In this document: positions 30,619-39,316 of the stretch, one piece after another
How the letters are laid out: each line of letters opens with the position of its first letter
Numbering within the stretch: position 1 is the first letter of the stretch
IMG/VR virus record: IMGVR_UViG_3300020470_002235
Span: 1-55,029 of that record
Length of the DNA: 55,029 nucleotides
Reading direction: 5' to 3' (one strand)
Source: a virus
The notes under the pieces: generated by a model
Seen by the model: the letters and a program-made list of their open reading frames with translations, nothing else
The model's database searches: none
What the model was told of the DNA's origin: nothing
Program-made: the position numbers and the translations under genes

Positions 30619-31032
30619 TTAATCTACTGTTGCAAGCATTTCCACATGGGTTGCTTTCATTATATCTAAATCTGTTTTAATTTGAGCTGCATCAGCATTG
30701 TATTGTGTGTTCTGATTGGTGAAGTAATTCCACTGTTCATATGGGTAAGTGTCGAAATCATTTTGTACCACAGCTGTTACAGTAGGGTTATCCGTTCTCC
30801 ACGCAGGATAAAACTCATTAGCACCTGCACCTGTCCAGTCAATACCGTCTACTGGATTGGAAAAATTTGTCCCATCATAATCATACGTCCTTAACTTATA
30901 CGTCTTATTAACCCCAGTCATCCACTGCCATTCTGTTTCTAGTGTGTTTATTTCTTCAAGATATGAATCGCATTCTGCTTGGGTAAATATAAACCCGTCT
31001 GTAATGTGTGAATTTCCTGATGTTGCTGGCAT
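30619..31032 (-). CDS. Hypothetical late protein (137 aa)
   Basis: 137 residues, aromatic and polar with little charge (LETEWQWMTGVNKTYKLRTY, FTNQNTQYNADAAQIKTDLD), typical of virion or tail-associated proteins. AGGAG precedes the ATG, a perfect TATAAATA late box lies 22 bases upstream and a strong terminator follows, so it is a monocistronic late unit. Function unknown. Confidence 0.65.
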   Translation of the reverse strand: MPATSGNSHITDGFIFTQAECDSYLEEINTLETEWQWMTGVNKTYKLRTYDYDGTNFSNPVDGIDWTGAGANEFYPAWRTDNPTVTAVVQNDFDTYPYEQWNYFTNQNTQYNADAAQIKTDLDIMKATHVEMLATVD

Positions 31033-31053
31033 ATAAATCTCCTGAATTTCTAT

Positions 31054-31061
31054 TATTTATA
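31054..31061 (-). promoter_or_regulatory. T4-type late promoter TATAAATA
   Basis: Exact T4 late consensus on the minus strand, 22 bases upstream of the 31032 ATG with AGGAG between them. Confidence 0.65.
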
Positions 31062-31233
31062 TTTTTTGTAATGGTGTAGACGACAATTTAGTGTCTATTT
31101 TATCAATTTTCTCTGATATTTTTTTGACATCTTCTTCGTTGTTTTCTTTTTTAGCGTCTCTGAGGGCTATTTTTAAGTCAACTTTCTTTTGCAACTCACT
31201 AAGCACCTCATGAGATTTAAGGTTCTTCTTCAT
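31057..31233 (-). CDS. Small charged coiled-coil protein (58 aa)
   Basis: About 58 residues from the ATG at 31233 (MKKNLKSHEVLSELQKKVDL), highly charged and helical throughout. Alternative starts at 31266 (ATG, overlapping gp41) and 31293 (TTG). No clear ribosome-binding site for any. A TATAAATA box at 31239-31246 is so close that its transcript would be leaderless. Function unknown. Confidence 0.45.
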   Translation of the reverse strand: MKKNLKSHEVLSELQKKVDLKIALRDAKKENNEEDVKKISEKIDKIDTKLSSTPLQKI

Positions 31234-31238
31234 ATTAC

Positions 31239-31246
31239 TATTTATA
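31239..31246 (-). promoter_or_regulatory. T4-type late promoter TATAAATA
   Basis: Exact late consensus on the minus strand, right after the gp41 stop codon and before the small coiled-coil gene. It marks the switch from the replication block to the late block. Confidence 0.5.
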
Positions 31247-32641
31247 TCAGACTTGGAAATCTCCATACTTACTTTCTGATTTTCCTCTATCAAAAACTGG
31301 TGTAGAATCGTCTTCTTCTATCGCAGAATCAATCAATTCTTCTTGTGCTTCTTGTTCACAATCATACAATTTCATTCTTGCACGGTCTACACCTATAACA
31401 AATCTCTTAAATACAGTTGGGTCATTGTATCTATTCTTTAACTGTTTAACGACCATTTGGTCTAATTCTTCTAATTCTTCTGAAGTAATCAATGCAAACA
31501 TGAAATCTGCAGTTGCAGGAAGTCCAAATGACTCTGAAGTATCCGTCAATTCAATATCTGTTGACCCATAACCACTTCTTGTTGTTTGAGTTGCACTCAT
31601 AATTGGTACGTCAAACTCTACTGCAAGTCCTCTTAACTCTTCTGCAATACTTTTAACAAGTGTATAAGAGTTCGCACCAGCACCTGGCCTGATTCTATGA
31701 CTTGCACAAATGTTTAGATAATCAATAAAGATAATATCAGGTGTAAAGTCTTTCTTTATACTTAACTCTTGTAAAAGGTGTCTAAAGTGTCCTGTATGTG
31801 CAGCTGCAGTAGGATATTCTTTAACTATTAATTTACCTTTGGTTTTATTTTTAAGTTTATCAACTTTCTTACCAAACATATTTTTAGTAATATCACTTAA
31901 ATCTTGAATAGGAACATTCATGGTATTCGCATCAATTCTTTCTGCAATCTTTTCCTCTGACATTTCAAGTGTAATGTAAAGAACATTCTTGTTCATCATT
32001 AAATGACTTGAAGCCATATGACACATGAATAATGATTTACCAACACCAGTTCCTGCGAGACAAATATTCAAAGTCTTATTGGGTAATCCACCTTTAGTAA
32101 CTTTATTGAAGTATTCTAAATCAAATGGGATTTTTTCCTCTTCAGTGTGGTAAAATTCCCACCTATCGTCTGCATCTTCTAACTGGTCATGACCAATATG
32201 CGTATCGAAAGACACGGAAAGTGCATCCTTTAAAAGTTCAGGAATATCTCCTCTTGACCGTTGAGACTTCTCATCAAGCACCTCTATAGAGTCCATGACA
32301 GCGATGTAGATAGCCCTATCTTTGCACCATTTTTCTGCCTCGTCTATTAACCAATCTTGTGGGGTTTCGTCTTGATGTGAACCAATTTCCTTTACGATAG
32401 TTTTAGAAGATTTAACAACACCATCTTGTAGACTAGTGTTGTTCTCTAAGTTTATGAGAAGTGCCTCTATCGTAGGAGTTTTGGTATATTTGTCAAAGTA
32501 AGTATTTACTTCTTCAAATACAGTCTTTTCATCGGTCTCAGTGAAGTATTCTGCCTTTAAAAAAGGAAGCACCTTCCGTGCGAACGAATCACTCTGAATC
32601 AGATTCTTGAGTATCGTCTGTTCTATTCTCGCTTGTTCCAT
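31247..32641 (-). CDS. 41: Replicative DNA helicase, T4 gp41-like (DnaB family)
   Basis: 464 residues, DnaB-type. An N-terminal helical domain ([20 protein letters not shown]) precedes a RecA-like motor with Walker [12 protein letters not shown] (about 198), Walker [12 protein letters not shown], and [20 protein letters not shown]. It unwinds the fork and works with the gp61 primase. Its start lies 53 bases inside the end of uvsX. The acidic C-terminus fits T4 gp41, which binds gp59/gp32. Confidence 0.92.
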   Translation of the reverse strand: MEQARIEQTILKNLIQSDSFARKVLPFLKAEYFTETDEKTVFEEVNTYFDKYTKTPTIEALLINLENNTSLQDGVVKSSKTIVKEIGSHQDETPQDWLIDEAEKWCKDRAIYIAVMDSIEVLDEKSQRSRGDIPELLKDALSVSFDTHIGHDQLEDADDRWEFYHTEEEKIPFDLEYFNKVTKGGLPNKTLNICLAGTGVGKSLFMCHMASSHLMMNKNVLYITLEMSEEKIAERIDANTMNVPIQDLSDITKNMFGKKVDKLKNKTKGKLIVKEYPTAAAHTGHFRHLLQELSIKKDFTPDIIFIDYLNICASHRIRPGAGANSYTLVKSIAEELRGLAVEFDVPIMSATQTTRSGYGSTDIELTDTSESFGLPATADFMFALITSEELEELDQMVVKQLKNRYNDPTVFKRFVIGVDRARMKLYDCEQEAQEELIDSAIEEDDSTPVFDRGKSESKYGDFQV

Positions 32642-33647
32642 ACTTAAAATACCTTTGTGCGTGTTGTTCTAGTTGTCCCATTACATCTTCTGTAAAGAAC
32701 TTTTCGGGATTGTTGTTAATGGTTTTACCAAATTCAGTTTTACCATTAGGTAGTTTAACACGAGTTCCTTCTTTTGTAAACACATTAAATGCAAGTGCCA
32801 TGTCCAGTAACCCATAATACCTATCCAACCCTTTATCATAAGATAATCTAACATCAACCACTCTGTTTTCAACTGTCATTCTTGACTTGGCGTTTTTACA
32901 GTGAATGATATTACCAATTATCTCTGTACCCTCTTTTTCTTTCTTCTTAGATAAGAAGATAATAGAGGAAGCAGCGTACTTGAGTCCACTACCACCACCC
33001 ATTTCTTTCTGAGGGAACATAGAACCAATCACATCATAAGTGTGATTTGTAACAATCATTGGAATCCCAACTCTACCCAATTTCAATGTCAAGACTCTAA
33101 ATGCACCTTTGGTGATTTGAGCTCTTGTCATATCTTTAGTCTCTTTACCGTCTGCAGTGTCTTCAATTTCTTTAGTAGTTGATAACATACCAAGTGAATC
33201 TAAGACAAACATCATTTTAGGACGTTTGGATTTAGGGGATTCAGCATACTTATCCAGTATGGATATTGCTTGATTTCTGAATTGTTGAACAGTAACGACT
33301 GGAACAATTACAACCCTTGAGGAATCAATTCCTCTTGATTCAATCATATCCTTCGATAATGCAGATTCAGATTCAAAGTAGAATACTGCAGAATCTTTAT
33401 GGTCTTCCAAGAACTGTTTAACCATTCCTAATGCGAAATAAGTTTTTCCAGTTGCAGATTCCCCTGCGATTGCAGTAATTTTGTTTGAAGGTAGTCCACC
33501 GTATAGTGAACCACTTAGAAGTGCGTTGAATATGTGGGAACCAGTATCAATGAACTCGTCCACATCTCCAGCTGCAACTCCTTCAGAAACGATATTTGCA
33601 TATTCATTTCCTGATGCCTTAATAAGGTCTTTTAGAATAGTTGTCAT
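32589..33647 (-). CDS. uvsX: RecA-like recombinase UvsX
   Basis: 352 residues. Walker [19 protein letters not shown] (about 48), Walker B region [20 protein letters not shown], and the DNA-binding loop area [20 protein letters not shown]. UvsX drives strand exchange in recombination-dependent replication. GAGGTG precedes the ATG. A second-class promoter (TATAAT at 33677-33682) gives a leader of about 23 bases. The acidic tail is normal for UvsX. Confidence 0.93.
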   Translation of the reverse strand: MTTILKDLIKASGNEYANIVSEGVAAGDVDEFIDTGSHIFNALLSGSLYGGLPSNKITAIAGESATGKTYFALGMVKQFLEDHKDSAVFYFESESALSKDMIESRGIDSSRVVIVPVVTVQQFRNQAISILDKYAESPKSKRPKMMFVLDSLGMLSTTKEIEDTADGKETKDMTRAQITKGAFRVLTLKLGRVGIPMIVTNHTYDVIGSMFPQKEMGGGSGLKYAASSIIFLSKKKEKEGTEIIGNIIHCKNAKSRMTVENRVVDVRLSYDKGLDRYYGLLDMALAFNVFTKEGTRVKLPNGKTEFGKTINNNPEKFFTEDVMGQLEQHAQRYFKYGTSENRTDDTQESDSE

Positions 33648-33676
33648 AAAATTACACCTCTCATAATGTATATTCT

Positions 33677-33715
33677 ATTATACACTAATTTAGGTTATCT
33701 TGTAAGGTGTTTTTT
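33677..33715 (-). promoter_or_regulatory. A-tract/CACC promoter before uvsX
   Basis: Minus strand AAAAAACACC, TTACAA (33700-33705), 17 bases, TATAAT (33677-33682). Same architecture as the sites at 10427, 18072, 37402, 42277 and 43087. It is embedded in the 3' end of the 59-aa gene. Confidence 0.65.
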
Positions 33716-33874
33716 GGATAATTTTTTAAGGGATTCGTCTTTGTGTAATCTCACGTCTATGTAATCATGCACAAGAGATTTGAGGGAATGGATTTGGATT
33801 TCTATAATAACTAAACCTGCAACTATGAGTCCTATCATAAAAATATAGAAACAATCCATAGGGGTTATAATCAT
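33695..33874 (-). CDS. Small membrane-anchored protein (59 aa)
   Basis: 59 residues: a membrane helix (FYIFMIGLIVAGLVIIEI) and a basic cytoplasmic tail (RLHKDESLKKLSKKHLTR). ATGA overlap with the nuclease upstream. The uvsX promoter's upstream half lies within its last codons. Function unknown. Confidence 0.5.
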   Translation of the reverse strand: MIITPMDCFYIFMIGLIVAGLVIIEIQIHSLKSLVHDYIDVRLHKDESLKKLSKKHLTR

Positions 33875-34389
33875 GAGACCTTGTCAATCTGTTCTTGAGT
33901 AACAGTACCCCTTTCTATTAAGATTCTTCTATGTTCCATGTGTTGAGATTCTACTAGGTCTTTATTTTCACCTGTATATGGAACTGCGTGTGCATCTAGA
34001 ATCATTTGTTCATTTACCGAAACTCTATGTTGACCTTCGAATGTTTGGTGACCACCTTTTTCGTCCATCCAATCTTCGTCTAAATCAGGAGATACAAATA
34101 ACTCTCCAAGTATCCTTCCGAATTTTCCTTTATCGTGAGATACAAGTGTTATATCACCTTCTGAAAGTAAGTGTTTCAAGTGTTCTTTGGAAGCTTTTCC
34201 GAATAGTTTTTCTACTTTATCTCTTGTTCTAGATTCTGGCGTATCGATTCCCATTAAGCGAACTCTTTGTTTTTTAAGAGTTGTAGAGAAGCCTAAATCT
34301 ATATCAACGTCAACAGTATCACCATCTACGATTTTAACGATTGAAACGTGAAATTCTGCTTGTTTAAAAACTTTCTTTTTCTTACCCAT
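33871..34389 (-). CDS. Staphylococcal-nuclease-like (thermonuclease) domain protein
   Basis: 172 residues with the SNase beta-barrel: IVKIVDGDTVDVDIDLGF (Ca2+-binding aspartates), RVRLMGIDTPESRTRD (catalytic arginine and acid) and HDKGKFGRILGELFV (second arginine region). A Ca2+-dependent nuclease, basic N-terminus, no signal peptide, so probably acts on nucleic acid in the infected cell. A TATAAATA late box lies only 6 bases upstream of the ATG. Confidence 0.85.
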   Translation of the reverse strand: MGKKKKVFKQAEFHVSIVKIVDGDTVDVDIDLGFSTTLKKQRVRLMGIDTPESRTRDKVEKLFGKASKEHLKHLLSEGDITLVSHDKGKFGRILGELFVSPDLDEDWMDEKGGHQTFEGQHRVSVNEQMILDAHAVPYTGENKDLVESQHMEHRRILIERGTVTQEQIDKVS

Positions 34390-34393
34390 ACGG

Positions 34394-34813
34394 TTATTTA
34401 TACTGGTTGTGTTTTCTATAGGAAGTTTTTTCTTCCCAGTTCTCTACTGCCTTTTTTATTCCTTCTTCTGCGAGGACTGAACAGTGTAATTTGATTGGTG
34501 GAAGTTCTAGTGCCTTTGCAATTTCTTTATCTTTAATCTCTTTTGCTTCTTCAATAGTCTTCCCAATTAACATTTCAACAAACAAAGTTGAACTTGCAAT
34601 CGCACTACCACACCCATAGGTTTTAAATTTAACGTCTTCTATTGTGTCCCCATTCATCTTGAGGTCTAGTTTCATTACATCACCACAAGCAGGCGCACCC
34701 ACCATTCCAGTTGCCACATTTGGGTCTTTAGGGTCGAACCTACCAACTGAGTGTTTTTCGGGATTTTTGAGTACAGATTCAAATCTATCTACTACCTGTT
34801 TACTATATGCCAT
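34394..34813 (-). CDS. iscU: Iron-sulfur cluster scaffold IscU/NifU-N
   Basis: 139 residues, the full length of IscU. All three cluster-ligand cysteines are present: GAPACGDVMKL, YGCGSAIASSTLFVE and LHCSVLAEEGIKKAV, as is the LPPIKLHCS motif recognised by HscA (LPPVK in bacteria). The scaffold assembles [2Fe-2S] clusters and passes them on. A phage copy could support Fe-S or iron enzymes during infection. It lies between gp43 and the nuclease; no other isc gene is nearby. Confidence 0.92.
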   Translation of the reverse strand: MAYSKQVVDRFESVLKNPEKHSVGRFDPKDPNVATGMVGAPACGDVMKLDLKMNGDTIEDVKFKTYGCGSAIASSTLFVEMLIGKTIEEAKEIKDKEIAKALELPPIKLHCSVLAEEGIKKAVENWEEKTSYRKHNQYK

Positions 34814-34876
34814 TTACCATAATGCCCAAATTGTTAATAAAACGACAATTAGTACTAGGGCTTGTTCTACTGCCAT
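34814..34876 (-). CDS. Putative 20-aa membrane peptide
   Basis: Twenty residues, MAVEQALVLIVVLLTIWALW, one membrane helix, ending exactly before the iscU ATG. A GATAAATA late-type box lies just upstream, but there is no ribosome-binding site. It may be a real mini-membrane protein or a leader for iscU. Confidence 0.35.
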   Translation of the reverse strand: MAVEQALVLIVVLLTIWALW

Positions 34877-34884
34877 ATATCTAT

Positions 34885-37395
34885 TTATCCGAAGAATGAA
34901 TCCAAACTTGCGACTGGTTCTACATTCCAACCAATTAAACTAATAATGTTTCGAAGTGGTTCAATAAAGGACTTATCAAACTGCATATCATAATCAACAT
35001 ATCCATTCAATTCAAATTCTCTTGGAAGAACATTGATAAACGATATGACGTTTTCGTTGATTGGATTTGGAACTGTAAGGTAAGTGAAGTGTATCTTATC
35101 ACTATTCTTTACGTTCTCATATCGTTTGTGGACGTTCTTCTTCTTGAGTAAGTGGTTATACAGTAATGCACCCCTAACGTGTATAGGTGTACCCTTACCA
35201 TAAATGTTTGTTGCATCTGAATATTGTGCAAGGTTATTACAACCTCTTGGTGATGCAATTTCTTCTACAGGTAGTGTTCTAAATTCCTTTCGTGCAGTCT
35301 CTACGAAGTCCCAAACTTCTTCTTCGGTTCCGTTCATGACAACCTGTAACACTTCAGTTAACTTTTTACGAACCCATTGTGGTGTACTGGACTTTGCAGT
35401 TTCAATCCCCATCATTTTTAGTTTAGGTTCTGCGAGTCGAACACCCTCATTATCTAATACATTGAGAATGTATCTTTTCTTTGCAGTCCATATTCCTCTA
35501 TCTGCAATCACCTCACGACCCATAACCATTTTCTGTTGGAATGCGTTAGTGTAATCTGCAAGGTCTTCATATCCATCAGTCAATACGTCTAGTATTTTAT
35601 TTTGACCAGCCTCATTTAGAAAATCGACAATCCTTGACTTGGGTGTACCTTCAGGAAATATCTCCTGTACCATTTTATCAAAAGTCACATAAATCGAATC
35701 GGTATCCATTGCGATTACATAATCTTCGTCTTCAGTACCTAAAACGTCATTCATGAAGTCGTTTATAGTGTTCTCTGCAGTCTTAATAATCATTTGACCT
35801 GCAGTAGTAATACCTTCTGCAAGATTAGGGTCAAAGAATGCGAAGTATTGATTCGCAAGAGCACCATATGCTGAGTTCAATGCAATCTTTCGAACCATTT
35901 GATTGTTGTTTGCTCTCTTAATAAGAGTATCGAGTTCTTTTCGTCTTGGTTTATCTGCACTCTGATATTCAATTTGATATTCAATCATTTTCCTTTTCCA
36001 GTCCTTTCTTTCTTCATAGAACTTTTCCATAAGTTCAGGAAGGAATCCTTGACGTTCTCTTGAAAACTTAACACCATTAGGTGTAACTGTACAATTCTGT
36101 TCTTTAAGTTCAGACAAGTCATGTTCTCTGTTTAATAACTTATCAATGTTCAAAGTCATAAGGTCACCCTTTATCATTTTCTCAGGTGAAACATTGTACT
36201 GCATAATAATATGTGGATACAGTGAGTTCAAATCAAATGATACAACCCAATCGTGTTTTCCAACAATAGGTTCTTTAACATACGCACCAACAATAGAATG
36301 GTGTTTTGTCTTCTCAAGTTTTTGTGGTGGTGTTTGAATTTTCTGTTCTTTAAGGAAGTTATAGATAATGGTTTCCCAATATTTTACCATACCAAAAGTA
36401 TCTGAATAATTACACTTCGCATTGTAAGCCATTGTCATGGTCAATTCCAATAGACCAAGTTTATCTTCTAGGTCTTCAACAAGTGTAACGTCTTTAACAT
36501 TGTATTCAAGATATAAAGAATAGTTGTTCTTGTAAAGTGTATGCAGGTTTCCATATTCAGAATAATCAATCTTTTGTTTATCCAATTCAAGGTGTGAAAT
36601 ATGGTCAAGTGAATATGATTCTTGATTTACAAATGTTCTTTGTTTGTATAGTGCCATGTAATCAATTACATTAACACCATATAGATTGAACACTACAACT
36701 TTGTTACCATAATTGTTAACGTAATCCCTTACGTCTGACATATTCCAAGGCGAAAACTTTTTATGTGAACCCTCTCCAAATAACTTATCAACACGATTAC
36801 AAAGATAAGTCATATCAAATGCATCAACATTCCAACCAGTAATTATATCAAAACTTTCTTTTCTCCAATACTTAATGAATGCTTCTAGTAAGAATGCTTC
36901 ATTTTCACATTCATGATAAACAACATTTTTAGGACATTCATTCCAAGGCCCAATACCAAAGGTATGTGCATTTTTTCTAAATGGTTTAATTGTGATTGCG
37001 TTGACTTTTTCTTCTGCGAGAGTTGGTTCAGGGAATCCATTTTCTGACTCACACTCAATGTCAAGTGTTGCGATTTTGATTTGGGTATAGTCCCATTCAA
37101 TATCACCATGAAACTTTTCTGCGATATAGGTGTAGATATACTTGTCATATCCATGAATTTCGAATCCATCGACTTGGTTGTATTGTTCACGGAATTTTCT
37201 TGCACCACCCATAGTGTCAAGATTGACTGGTTCTAGAGGTCTTCCGTCAAGAGAACGGAATGCTGTATCACCCTTTTTGGAAAGAACATAATGATTAGGT
37301 CTGTATGCGACCTTCATTAAATGTTGTTTATTTCCCTGATACCCTTTTACGAGTATTTTATCACGAGTACGACATACATTTGTATAAAAGTCCAT
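34885..37395 (-). CDS. 43: DNA polymerase, family B, T4 gp43-like
   Basis: 836 residues, slightly shorter than T4 gp43 (about 900). The exonuclease domain has KIATLDIECESENG (Exo I) and ITGWNVDAFDMTYLC (Exo II). The polymerase has SFDLNSLYPHIIMQYN (motif A), KIALNSAYGALANQYF (motif B) and VIAMDTDSIYVT (motif C DTD). The start MDFYTNV matches marine T4-like homologues. The hydrophobic end (ASLDSFFG) is the sliding-clamp-binding tail. A second-class promoter sits so close that its mRNA would start at the ATG. Confidence 0.96.
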   Translation of the reverse strand: MDFYTNVCRTRDKILVKGYQGNKQHLMKVAYRPNHYVLSKKGDTAFRSLDGRPLEPVNLDTMGGARKFREQYNQVDGFEIHGYDKYIYTYIAEKFHGDIEWDYTQIKIATLDIECESENGFPEPTLAEEKVNAITIKPFRKNAHTFGIGPWNECPKNVVYHECENEAFLLEAFIKYWRKESFDIITGWNVDAFDMTYLCNRVDKLFGEGSHKKFSPWNMSDVRDYVNNYGNKVVVFNLYGVNVIDYMALYKQRTFVNQESYSLDHISHLELDKQKIDYSEYGNLHTLYKNNYSLYLEYNVKDVTLVEDLEDKLGLLELTMTMAYNAKCNYSDTFGMVKYWETIIYNFLKEQKIQTPPQKLEKTKHHSIVGAYVKEPIVGKHDWVVSFDLNSLYPHIIMQYNVSPEKMIKGDLMTLNIDKLLNREHDLSELKEQNCTVTPNGVKFSRERQGFLPELMEKFYEERKDWKRKMIEYQIEYQSADKPRRKELDTLIKRANNNQMVRKIALNSAYGALANQYFAFFDPNLAEGITTAGQMIIKTAENTINDFMNDVLGTEDEDYVIAMDTDSIYVTFDKMVQEIFPEGTPKSRIVDFLNEAGQNKILDVLTDGYEDLADYTNAFQQKMVMGREVIADRGIWTAKKRYILNVLDNEGVRLAEPKLKMMGIETAKSSTPQWVRKKLTEVLQVVMNGTEEEVWDFVETARKEFRTLPVEEIASPRGCNNLAQYSDATNIYGKGTPIHVRGALLYNHLLKKKNVHKRYENVKNSDKIHFTYLTVPNPINENVISFINVLPREFELNGYVDYDMQFDKSFIEPLRNIISLIGWNVEPVASLDSFFG

Positions 37396-37401
37396 AATAT
37401 A

Positions 37402-37430
37402 ATTATACTACAGACTATGTTATTCTACAA
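37402..37430 (-). promoter_or_regulatory. A-tract-class promoter before gp43
   Basis: Minus strand CCAAAACATC, TTGTAG (37425-37430), 17 bases, TATAAT (37402-37407). Member of the second promoter class with a degenerate A-tract. Predicted start about 37395, coinciding with the gp43 ATG. Confidence 0.5.
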
Positions 37431-37644
37431 GATGTTTTGGTGCTGATGGGTGCAATAATTTCTTAACTGCATCAAGTTTGTCTTGTGCATCTGCAAGTTT
37501 AGTTACTTCCATATCCATTGCACCAACTACATCAGGGTGTTCCCCAATACCAGCTGGATTTGATTGAAAGACTTCGATATTTGCCTTTGCAGTTGCAATA
37601 TCACCCTCGTATTTCTTTTCTAATGCTCTTAATAAATCTGCCAT
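37420..37644 (-). CDS. Small helical protein (74 aa)
   Basis: 74 residues from the ATG at 37644, preceded by AGGAAA; an upstream TTG in the same frame is unlikely. Two helices (LLRALEKKYEGDIATAKANI, DMEVTKLADAQDKLDAVKKL) form a probable coiled-coil hairpin. No family recognised. Sits between the LSm-like gene and gp43. Confidence 0.55.
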   Translation of the reverse strand: MADLLRALEKKYEGDIATAKANIEVFQSNPAGIGEHPDVVGAMDMEVTKLADAQDKLDAVKKLLHPSAPKHLVE

Positions 37645-37645
37645 A

Positions 37646-37921
37646 TTAATTTCCTGTTGCGACTTTGTAATTTGTTTCAAGATTTGGTCTAACCTTGAAC
37701 ATGGTTACTATTTGTTTTTTTGGTATTACAAAGTTATATTCTCTTGCGTACGGTAACCATGTCGCAAGATTAATCTCCATTCTATCTTCTACTACTTGTT
37801 GCACACATAATTGTGCATCTTGAATCAAAATGGTATTACTAAAAATGGATTCGGTAACATAACCTATGATTACCTCTCCCCCTAAAAGTTTTACTGCCTT
37901 TATTTCTGTAGTACTAAACAC
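37646..37921 (-). CDS. LSm-like small beta-barrel protein (91 aa)
   Basis: 91 residues with a GTG start. The pattern KLLGGEVIIGYVTESIFSNT, then ILIQDAQLCV, then ATWLPYAREYNFVIPKKQIV is like the LSm/Hfq-fold small proteins I recall in marine T4-like phages (ll.G..iIg.v ... PWLPYA). Might bind RNA. Overlaps the lysozyme gene by 8 bases. Family assignment is tentative. Confidence 0.5.
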   Translation of the reverse strand: MFSTTEIKAVKLLGGEVIIGYVTESIFSNTILIQDAQLCVQQVVEDRMEINLATWLPYAREYNFVIPKKQIVTMFKVRPNLETNYKVATGN

Positions 37922-38372
37922 AACCCAAAACTAGTTCCTGTAATTCTTTAGACCTTCGACCAACCTGACCAAACCATCTAGAATCTTCCATTTCGACTGC
38001 GACTCTTTTCCAATCTTCTTCTATAACTGCAGCCCACATATTGTTGAATTTTGCAAACCTAGTTCCACCAAGATTGAAAGTCATGTTAACTAAAACGTGT
38101 TGAATATCTTCAGGAAGTGCATAAAAATCTTCTCCACCTTTTCCTTGAAACACATGGATTGTTTCTTCAACGTGTTTATTAAAATCTGATTCATAGTATT
38201 CATCGACTGTTTCTTGACTTACTGGTGTCCCTGCAGGTTGTCCGTGTTCAGGGTCGTCTTCTTTAATAAGATGTCCAACACCTAGTGTTAAATATCCTAG
38301 TGAATCTGCGTATACTTCGAGGACTTCTCCCTCGTGTCTTTTAATCTGTTCCTTTAGAATCTCTTTGTTCAT
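37914..38372 (-). CDS. Endolysin, T4-type lysozyme (GH24)
   Basis: 152 residues from the ATG at 38372. The catalytic triad of T4 lysozyme is in place: E14 (KRHEGEV), D23 (YADSLGYL) and T29 (LTLGVGHL), then VNMTFNLGGTRFAKFN and the RSKEL end. It cleaves peptidoglycan glycan strands at lysis. No signal peptide, so it needs a holin to reach the wall. It overlaps the upstream gene by 32 bases. Confidence 0.93.
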   Translation of the reverse strand: MNKEILKEQIKRHEGEVLEVYADSLGYLTLGVGHLIKEDDPEHGQPAGTPVSQETVDEYYESDFNKHVEETIHVFQGKGGEDFYALPEDIQHVLVNMTFNLGGTRFAKFNNMWAAVIEEDWKRVAVEMEDSRWFGQVGRRSKELQELVLGCV

Positions 38373-38673
38373 TCTTCTCTCTCTCCGCTTGGTGTTCGAT
38401 GAGTTCAACCAATATATCACCCATCAGTGTATTTAATTCCTCAATATTTAGTAGTCCTTTTAGGTACTCTTCACTAGGTTCTACTCCATGAGGAACTCTT
38501 CTTATTGTTCTTTGAAAATTGAGATGAGGTGTTCCGTCTTCCATTTGTACTTTGCCGTACTGATATACTAAACCGTCCCATTCACCACCCTGTAATTCTA
38601 TACCTGCAGTTTTATCATCAGGATTCTCTACAACTCTGTAGACCCCTTCGTCAAATAATTTTCTAGTCGTCAT
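38341..38673 (-). CDS. Conserved small phage protein (110 aa)
   Basis: 110 residues; beta-rich first half (GVYRVVENPDDKTAGIELQG, GEWDGLVYQYGKVQ) and a helical end. The pattern G-x-E-W-x-G-x-V-Y-x-Y-G resembles T4-superfamily small proteins of unknown function. Overlaps the lysozyme gene downstream and the methyltransferase gene upstream (11 bases). Confidence 0.55.
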   Translation of the reverse strand: MTTRKLFDEGVYRVVENPDDKTAGIELQGGEWDGLVYQYGKVQMEDGTPHLNFQRTIRRVPHGVEPSEEYLKGLLNIEELNTLMGDILVELIEHQAEREKNEQRDSKGTD

Positions 38674-39316
38674 TACAAAATGCGATATGGTTTTTACTAT
38701 ATCTTCCTAATCTCTTATACTGTTCATGTACATTACTGAATGAATGTCTCAATCCTTTAATGTAATGTTCATAATTTCTTTGAGTTACAAATGCGTTAAA
38801 GGCAATATAACCCTTGTTAATCTTATTTAGGTTTTCATAAAATTCTGTTGACCTAATCTCTTCAGGCATTCCTTTCGGCCCAGCTATATCAACAAAAATA
38901 TAATCATACTGCGTGGTGCAGGTTTCTACGAACTCAAATGCATCACCAATAACACAAGTAATTCTATCGTCATTAGGCATATGGAAATAGGTTTCTCCTA
39001 TATGTCTAAGGTCAAATATATCAACACTAGTGATATTCATTTGTGTATTTCTATGCAGGTAAGACGGGATAACTCCACCACCAGTTCCTAGAACTAATGC
39101 ACGTTGTTCAACTGTAGGAAGGAAAGGTAGTGTCTTGCGATACTGAAGAACTTCAACCATTTCTTTAGCATAAGTCTTTTGTAATTCATGAGGATATTTC
39201 TTCTTCAATGAAGTTTGATTCAACACACCATCAAACTCTAAAATTATACACTGTTGAGTTTCTCTAACTGCAATCTCAACACCATTTACTATTTCTTTAT
39301 AAATTATTTCACTCAT
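38663..39316 (-). CDS. Spermidine-synthase-like methyltransferase
   Basis: 217 residues from the ATG at 39316, preceded by GGAG. Rossmann fold with ALVLGTGGGVIPSYLHRNT, acidic VDIFDLRHIGE, and YDYIFVDIAGP: a spermidine-synthase-type fold lacking a long N-terminal domain. It is paralogous to the C-terminal half of the fusion at 1547-2878. Polyamine synthesis is one option, but another small-molecule or protein transferase is equally possible. Confidence 0.68.
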   Translation of the reverse strand: MSEIIYKEIVNGVEIAVRETQQCIILEFDGVLNQTSLKKKYPHELQKTYAKEMVEVLQYRKTLPFLPTVEQRALVLGTGGGVIPSYLHRNTQMNITSVDIFDLRHIGETYFHMPNDDRITCVIGDAFEFVETCTTQYDYIFVDIAGPKGMPEEIRSTEFYENLNKINKGYIAFNAFVTQRNYEHYIKGLRHSFSNVHEQYKRLGRYSKNHIAFCNDD

